Assembly (NCBI GenBank): GCA_910585155.1
Contig: CAJUEC010000039.1
Span: forward strand, 1-24,253
Direction of reading: 5' to 3'
Source of the DNA: an uncultured Oscillospiraceae bacterium
Lineage (GTDB): Bacteria; Bacillota; Clostridia; Oscillospirales; Oscillospiraceae
DNA length: 24,253 bases
This document shows, piece after piece, positions 20,277 through 24,253 of the stretch (its first letter is position 1; each line of letters starts with the position of its first letter). A model generated the notes under the pieces. It searched no databases. It saw only the letters and a program-made list of their open reading frames with translations, and had not been told where the DNA came from. The position numbers and the translations under genes are program-made.

Positions 20277-20440
20277 AGAAGCTGTACCAACAACCGAAGT
20301 ACGCAGACTTGCGAGGAAAAATTGCCGCCGGCAAGGCAAAAAATCGCAGGAATACTTTGTGTATTTCAAGATTTTTTAACGCAGTCTGGCGGCAATTTGG
20401 GCCGCAAGGATGTGTGCTGGGGTCTATTGGTACAGCTTCT
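20277..20440 (+). repeat. 164-bp palindromic element B in the leader of the SWIM operon
   Basis: Terminal inverted repeat AGAAGCTGTACCA (20277-20289, inverted at 20428-20440). The arms pair imperfectly over the whole length, including ATTGCCGCC with GGCGGCAAT. The centre has an 8-bp stem AAAAAATC/GATTTTTT (20338-20345, 20370-20377) around the 24-nt apical motif (20346-20369). It ends 6 nt before the ribosome site of the SWIM gene. The terminal repeat differs completely from that of element A. Confidence 0.85.
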
Positions 20441-20460
20441 CAGGAAGGAGTCCTTTTGAC

Positions 20461-21909
20461 ATGGAATGGACGGAACAATTTATCCTCCTCCAGGCCCCCA
20501 ACCCCGCGGCGGCGGAAAACGGCCGGAAGCTGTCCAAAAAGGGCAGCTTTTCCGCCCACCGCAAAACGGCGGACGGCGCCCTCTACTGGGCGGAGTGCGC
20601 GGGCAGCGGCAAAAACCCCTATCGGGTGTCCATCGACCTGGCCCAGCCCGACGCCCCGACGTGCCGGTGCTCCTGCCCCAGCCGGCAGTTCCCCTGCAAG
20701 CACGCCCTGGGGCTGATGTTCGAGCTCTTGGGGGCCAAGCCCTTTGAGACCGCGGAAATGCCCCAGGACATCGCCGACAAGCGGGCCCGTCAGGCCGCCC
20801 GGGCCGCCAAAAAGGAGGCCCCGGCGGAGGGCGAAAAGCCCGCCAAGCCCAAAAAGCCCAACGCCGCCGCCCAGAAAAAGAAGCTGGCCAAGCAGCTGGA
20901 GGGGCTGGACATGGCCCAGCGGATGGTGGACGACCTGCTCTCCTCCGGCCTGGGCACCCTGGCGGGCAGCTCCGCCCAGACCTTTGACAAGCTGGCGAAG
21001 GACCTGGGCAGCTGCTACCTCACCGGGCCCCAGACCGCCTTTACCCGCATCGCCCTGACGGTGCGCACCGTGCAGCGGGACCCCGCCCAGGCCGACGCCG
21101 CCTATGCCGAGGCCCTGCGCCTGCTGGTGGCCCTGCGCTCCACCGTCAAAAAGGGCCGAGCCTTTCTGGAGCAGAAGCTGGAGGCGGGCAGCTATTCCCC
21201 CGAGGACTCCGCCCTGTTCGAGGCCCTGGGCGGCGTGTGGAAGCTGGAGGACCTGCGCGCCATCGGCTCCCTCAAGGAGAACGCCCGGCTGGTCCAGCTG
21301 TCCTTTGACGTGTCCCTCGACCAGGCCAAAAAGGAGCGGGTGGAGCGGGGCTGGTGGCTGGACACCGGCTCCGGCGGGCTGTTCCAGACCCTGAACCTGC
21401 GCCCCCTCAAGGCGCTGAGCTATGTGAAGGGGGACGACAGCCGGTTCGGGCTGCTGGAGGTCCCCGCCCTGTACATCTACCCCGGGGAGGGAGACCGCCG
21501 GGTGCGCTGGGACAGCGCCGACGCCCGGCCCCTCACCCAGGAGGAGCAGGCCGCCCTGCCCGCCCTGGCCCAGCCCGGACTGTCCGAGGCGGTCAAGCTG
21601 GTGAAGGGCAAGATCAAAAACACCCTGGCCCCCAAGCTCCTGGCGGTGCTGCTGCCCATCGGGCGGCTGGGCAGGCTCGGGGAGGAGCTGGTGCTGGAGG
21701 ACCCCCGGGGTGACCGGATCCTGCTCCGGGACCGGCCGGAGGACGGGCCGGACCACGCCTGCGTACAGCGGCTGGAGCTGCTGCCCCGGGCCGTCCCGGC
21801 GGGCAGCGCCCTGTTCGGATTGATGTTCTATGACGGACGGGACAGGGCCCTGTGCCTCCACCCCTACAGCGTGGTGACCGCCGACGAGATCATTCGCCTG
21901 CAATATTGA
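20461..21909 (+). CDS. SWIM zinc-finger protein
   Basis: The 482-aa protein has a SWIM-type zinc motif near its N-terminus: C68-R-C70-S-C72 followed by C79-K-H81 (‘TCRCSCPSRQFPCKHALGL’). A lysine/alanine-rich flexible linker (about 105-145) and a long helical region follow. SWIM domains are thought to bind DNA or proteins; no enzymatic domain is visible. ATG 20461 follows AGGAAGGAG, and an upstream in-frame ATG at 20410 lies inside element B and lacks a ribosome site. It is the first gene of an operon with a HEAT-like protein and a MoxR ATPase. E. coli has a SWIM protein (yehQ), a MoxR ATPase (yehL) and a VWA protein (yehP) in one cluster, so a comparable system is likely. Confidence 0.85.
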   Translation: MEWTEQFILLQAPNPAAAENGRKLSKKGSFSAHRKTADGALYWAECAGSGKNPYRVSIDLAQPDAPTCRCSCPSRQFPCKHALGLMFELLGAKPFETAEMPQDIADKRARQAARAAKKEAPAEGEKPAKPKKPNAAAQKKKLAKQLEGLDMAQRMVDDLLSSGLGTLAGSSAQTFDKLAKDLGSCYLTGPQTAFTRIALTVRTVQRDPAQADAAYAEALRLLVALRSTVKKGRAFLEQKLEAGSYSPEDSALFEALGGVWKLEDLRAIGSLKENARLVQLSFDVSLDQAKKERVERGWWLDTGSGGLFQTLNLRPLKALSYVKGDDSRFGLLEVPALYIYPGEGDRRVRWDSADARPLTQEEQAALPALAQPGLSEAVKLVKGKIKNTLAPKLLAVLLPIGRLGRLGEELVLEDPRGDRILLRDRPEDGPDHACVQRLELLPRAVPAGSALFGLMFYDGRDRALCLHPYSVVTADEIIRLQY

Positions 21910-21921
21910 GGAGGTGCTTTT

Positions 21922-23826
21922 GTGAATTTACAGCCTCTTTTTGACGTGAAGGAGCGGCTGGAATACGCCGCCGTGGCCGGGGTGTCCCTGCTGGGGGAGG
22001 ACTTCCGGCTCCAGCGGGCGGCGGAGGGCCTCAAGCCCCTGGCCGCCGCCAGCCCCGTGTTCGGGAGGATCGACGGGGGGCTGGCCAAGCTGCTGGCCGC
22101 GCCCCCGGAGCAGCGCCCCGGGCTGCTGCTGGACGTGCTGGCCCTGGTGGACGCGGTGGCCTACACCCAGGCAAAAACCGGCGCGGAGGGGGAGCTGGAG
22201 CCCCTGCCCCTGGGCGGGGGTGTGTACCATCAGATCTCCTACGGGCAGATGGAACCCCTGCTCACCGCCCTGACCACCACCGGCGGGGGCCGGATGGAGC
22301 TCGTCAAGTCCGCCTGGGAAAACCACCCCGAGTTTTTTGAGGACTACCGGGTGCTGCCCGCCGTGGTGGCCGGCCTGGGCGACAGCTACGGCGAGCTGGC
22401 GGAGCTCAACGCCAGGGTGCTGGCCCAGCTGGGGCCCCAGGTAGTCCCGGCGGTGAAAAAGGGCTTCGACCCCGCCGGGAAAAAGGAGATGGCCCGGCGG
22501 GTGGAGGTGATCGCCGCCGTCCAGGGGGAGGCGGCCACCCCCTGGCTGCGGGAAATCCTGCCCCAGGCCAAAAAGGACGTGCGGGCCGCCGTCATCACCG
22601 CCCTGGGCGGGGACGCGGAGAACACGGAGCTGCTGCTGGAGCTGGCCAGGTCCGAGCGGGGGGCCAGCCGGGACGCGGCGCTGGCCGGGCTGGCCCGGCA
22701 GGACGGGCCGCAGGCGGCGGCCTTCTGGGAAGGGGAGCTGGAGAAAAACAGCCAGTCGGTGAAGTTCCTGGAGCCCGCCCACACGGACTGGGCCATCCGG
22801 CTGGTGACCGCCGGACTGCGCCGGCGGCTGGAGAAATTTTTGGACGGGGAGGGGCGTCCCACCTACGAGGAGGGCACGGACCTCACAGCCTGGTGCTGGG
22901 CCCTGGGCCGCAAGGACTCCCCCGTGATGCTGGACTTCTGGCGGTGGGCGGACAGCCGCATGGAGGAGATCGACCGGATCGAGGACGAGAAGGACCGCAC
23001 GCTTTTCCTGGGGGTGAAGCTCACCGACAAGCTGCTGGACATCATGCGCCGCACCGGGCCGGGGCCCCTGCGGGACTACTGCCTGGGCCTGTTTGACCGC
23101 CGCCCGGAGATGACCCGGTACCTGCACATCAGCTTCCACGCGGCGCTGCTGTCCCTGCCGGCGGCGGAGGTCTATGACAGGTACGGGTCCTACATTTTGA
23201 CCAAGAAGCCCCTGCTGGGCGCCGAGCGCAAGGAGACGCTGAACAACGTCCTCCTGCGGGCCCTGGGCGAGGTGTACTGGCGGAACGTCCAGGTGCTCAG
23301 CGGGGGCCAGGCCACCGCCCAGCCCCTGGACGCCCGGTGGGTGGAGCGGCTGGTCCACGCGGCCTGCAAGCCCAATATGGGGCACTACTACCCCTTCGGC
23401 GGCGGGGACGAGGTGGATGGGTTTGACAAGGCCCTGATGGAGCTGGCCAACCCCGGCGACCCCCAGCAGCGCGCCCTGCTGGTCCCCTACCTCCGCCGGC
23501 GCATGGTGGAGACAGGGAGCTGGAACAGCTTCACCCGCTATCTGCTGCGGTTCGGCGGCAGCCCCCAGGGGGCGCTGGGCCAAGCCATGAAGAAGGGGAA
23601 GCCCGCGGCCATCTATTACGTCTGGGACGTGCTGAACGAGTCATACAAGGCGCTGCCCGCCGCCGAGGTGGCGGAGCTGTGCCGGGAGGTGCTGGACGCC
23701 AAATGGGTCCGGCCCCAGGGCCGGGAAGCGGCCATGGCGGAGCTGGCCCTGCCCTGGACCATGGAGCAGCTCAAAGCCGGGAAGCCCTTCCCGGAGTGGG
23801 ACGAGTGGAACAAAATGAGGCCTTAA
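21922..23826 (+). CDS. Large helical (HEAT-repeat-like) protein of the SWIM-MoxR operon
   Basis: The 634-aa protein is made almost entirely of helices with repeated ‘AAxxALxxLG’ patterns, for example ‘VRAAVITALGGDAENTELLL’ (about residues 223-243) and ‘ASRDAALAGLARQDG’ (about 250-265), typical of HEAT or similar alpha-solenoid scaffolds. No catalytic motif, signal or membrane segment is seen. GTG 21922 is supported by a GAGGAGGT site that overlaps the upstream stop; the gap to the SWIM gene is 12 nt and to the MoxR gene 15 nt, so it belongs to the operon. The likely role is a scaffold or substrate adaptor for the MoxR-type ATPase. The assignment is from visible repeat pattern and context; I do not recognise a named family. 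Confidence 0.65.
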   Translation: MNLQPLFDVKERLEYAAVAGVSLLGEDFRLQRAAEGLKPLAAASPVFGRIDGGLAKLLAAPPEQRPGLLLDVLALVDAVAYTQAKTGAEGELEPLPLGGGVYHQISYGQMEPLLTALTTTGGGRMELVKSAWENHPEFFEDYRVLPAVVAGLGDSYGELAELNARVLAQLGPQVVPAVKKGFDPAGKKEMARRVEVIAAVQGEAATPWLREILPQAKKDVRAAVITALGGDAENTELLLELARSERGASRDAALAGLARQDGPQAAAFWEGELEKNSQSVKFLEPAHTDWAIRLVTAGLRRRLEKFLDGEGRPTYEEGTDLTAWCWALGRKDSPVMLDFWRWADSRMEEIDRIEDEKDRTLFLGVKLTDKLLDIMRRTGPGPLRDYCLGLFDRRPEMTRYLHISFHAALLSLPAAEVYDRYGSYILTKKPLLGAERKETLNNVLLRALGEVYWRNVQVLSGGQATAQPLDARWVERLVHAACKPNMGHYYPFGGGDEVDGFDKALMELANPGDPQQRALLVPYLRRRMVETGSWNSFTRYLLRFGGSPQGALGQAMKKGKPAAIYYVWDVLNESYKALPAAEVAELCREVLDAKWVRPQGREAAMAELALPWTMEQLKAGKPFPEWDEWNKMRP

Positions 23827-23841
23827 GGGGAGGAAATGAAG

Positions 23842-24253
23842 ATGGCAGACAAAAACGTACAGCGGCTCCCGGCGGAGGAGCTTTATCAAAAAGAGCTGGA
23901 CGCCCTGATCTCGGCGGAGACCGACCCCATCCCCACCGGGTGGCGGATGTCCCCCCGGTCGGCGCTCACCTACCTGACGGGGAACACGAAGGTGAAAGGG
24001 GTGGACATCACCCCCAAGTACATGGGCAGCAGGCGGCTGGTGGAGATCGCCATCGCCACCCTGGTCACCGACCGGGCGCTGCTGCTCATCGGCGAGCCGG
24101 GTACCGCCAAGTCCTGGCTCAGCGAGCACCTGGCCGCCGCCGTCAACGGGGACTCCACCAAGGTGGTCCAGGGCACGGCGGGTACCACCGAGGAGCACAT
24201 CCGCTACTCCTGGAACTACGCCATGCTCATCGCCAAGGGGCCCTGCCCCGAGG
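23842..24253 (+). CDS. MoxR-type AAA+ ATPase (partial, cut by window end)
   Basis: The visible 137 residues include an N-terminal helical region, then ‘LVEIAIATLVTDRALLLIGE’ and a Walker A motif GEPGTAKS at residues 84-91, followed by ‘WLSEHLAAAVNGDSTKVVQG’, the layout of MoxR/RavA-like AAA+ proteins. Walker B and sensors lie beyond the window. MoxR ATPases act as chaperones with VWA-domain partners, remodelling or activating proteins. ATG 23842 is favoured over ATG 23836 because GGGGAGGA is too close to the latter. It follows the HEAT-like gene by 15 nt. A VWA-domain gene would be expected next, outside the window. Confidence 0.88.
   Translation, partial: MADKNVQRLPAEELYQKELDALISAETDPIPTGWRMSPRSALTYLTGNTKVKGVDITPKYMGSRRLVEIAIATLVTDRALLLIGEPGTAKSWLSEHLAAAVNGDSTKVVQGTAGTTEEHIRYSWNYAMLIAKGPCPE

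Noticed and set aside
20054..20440. A CRISPR array
   Set aside because: The repeated motif is inverted between two palindromic elements, occurs only twice, and has no regular repeat-spacer structure or cas genes.

Overview
The window looks like chromosomal DNA of a high-GC gut Clostridium-type Firmicute, probably Oscillospiraceae (Flavonifractor / Intestinimonas / Lawsonibacter-like). This rests on sigma-A type promoters (TTGACA-16/17-TATAAT), strong AGGAGG ribosome sites, a SAM-I riboswitch in front of metK, very GC-rich coding DNA and the mix of families. The taxonomic call is an inference from style and content; no marker gene is present.

Region 1 (1 to about 3860) is the right-hand end of an integrative conjugative element. 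It has lower GC than the rest. It holds two intrinsic terminators around a 36-codon leader-like ORF, a second small ORF, a sigma-70-like regulator, a Tn916-type helix-turn-helix protein, a 510-nt stretch with two perfect hairpins, a SHOCT-like small protein and a large serine recombinase. The junction with the host lies near or inside the 3' end of the recombinase gene.

Region 2 (about 3939-15350) is host chromosome. It contains a divergent pair (GIY-YIG-like small protein; membrane-anchored transglutaminase-like protein with five fibronectin-III-type repeats), lactaldehyde reductase fucO divergent from a MATE efflux pump, SAM riboswitch plus metK, an O-antigen-ligase-like polytopic membrane protein, and a convergent feoA-feoB ferrous iron uptake operon. 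Promoters and terminators are unusually easy to read here.

Region 3 (15456-20030) has an orphan four-gene phage tail-fibre cassette with no capsid, terminase or lysis genes, followed by a MATE-MarR operon. That operon has a nearly perfect 29-bp palindromic operator just downstream of its -10 box.

Region 4 (20054-20440) holds two palindromic elements of 166 and 164 bp. They have different terminal inverted repeats but share a 24-nt apical motif (23/24 identical) on an 8-bp stem that differs in sequence and still pairs perfectly. The second lies in the 5' leader of the last operon, and a solo copy of the first element's 18-bp end lies at 15494.

Region 5 (20461 to the end) is the start of an operon encoding a SWIM zinc-finger protein, a large probable HEAT-repeat protein and a MoxR-type AAA+ ATPase cut by the window edge. 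A VWA-domain protein is expected just beyond the end. The palindromic element pair and this operon are the most promising leads.
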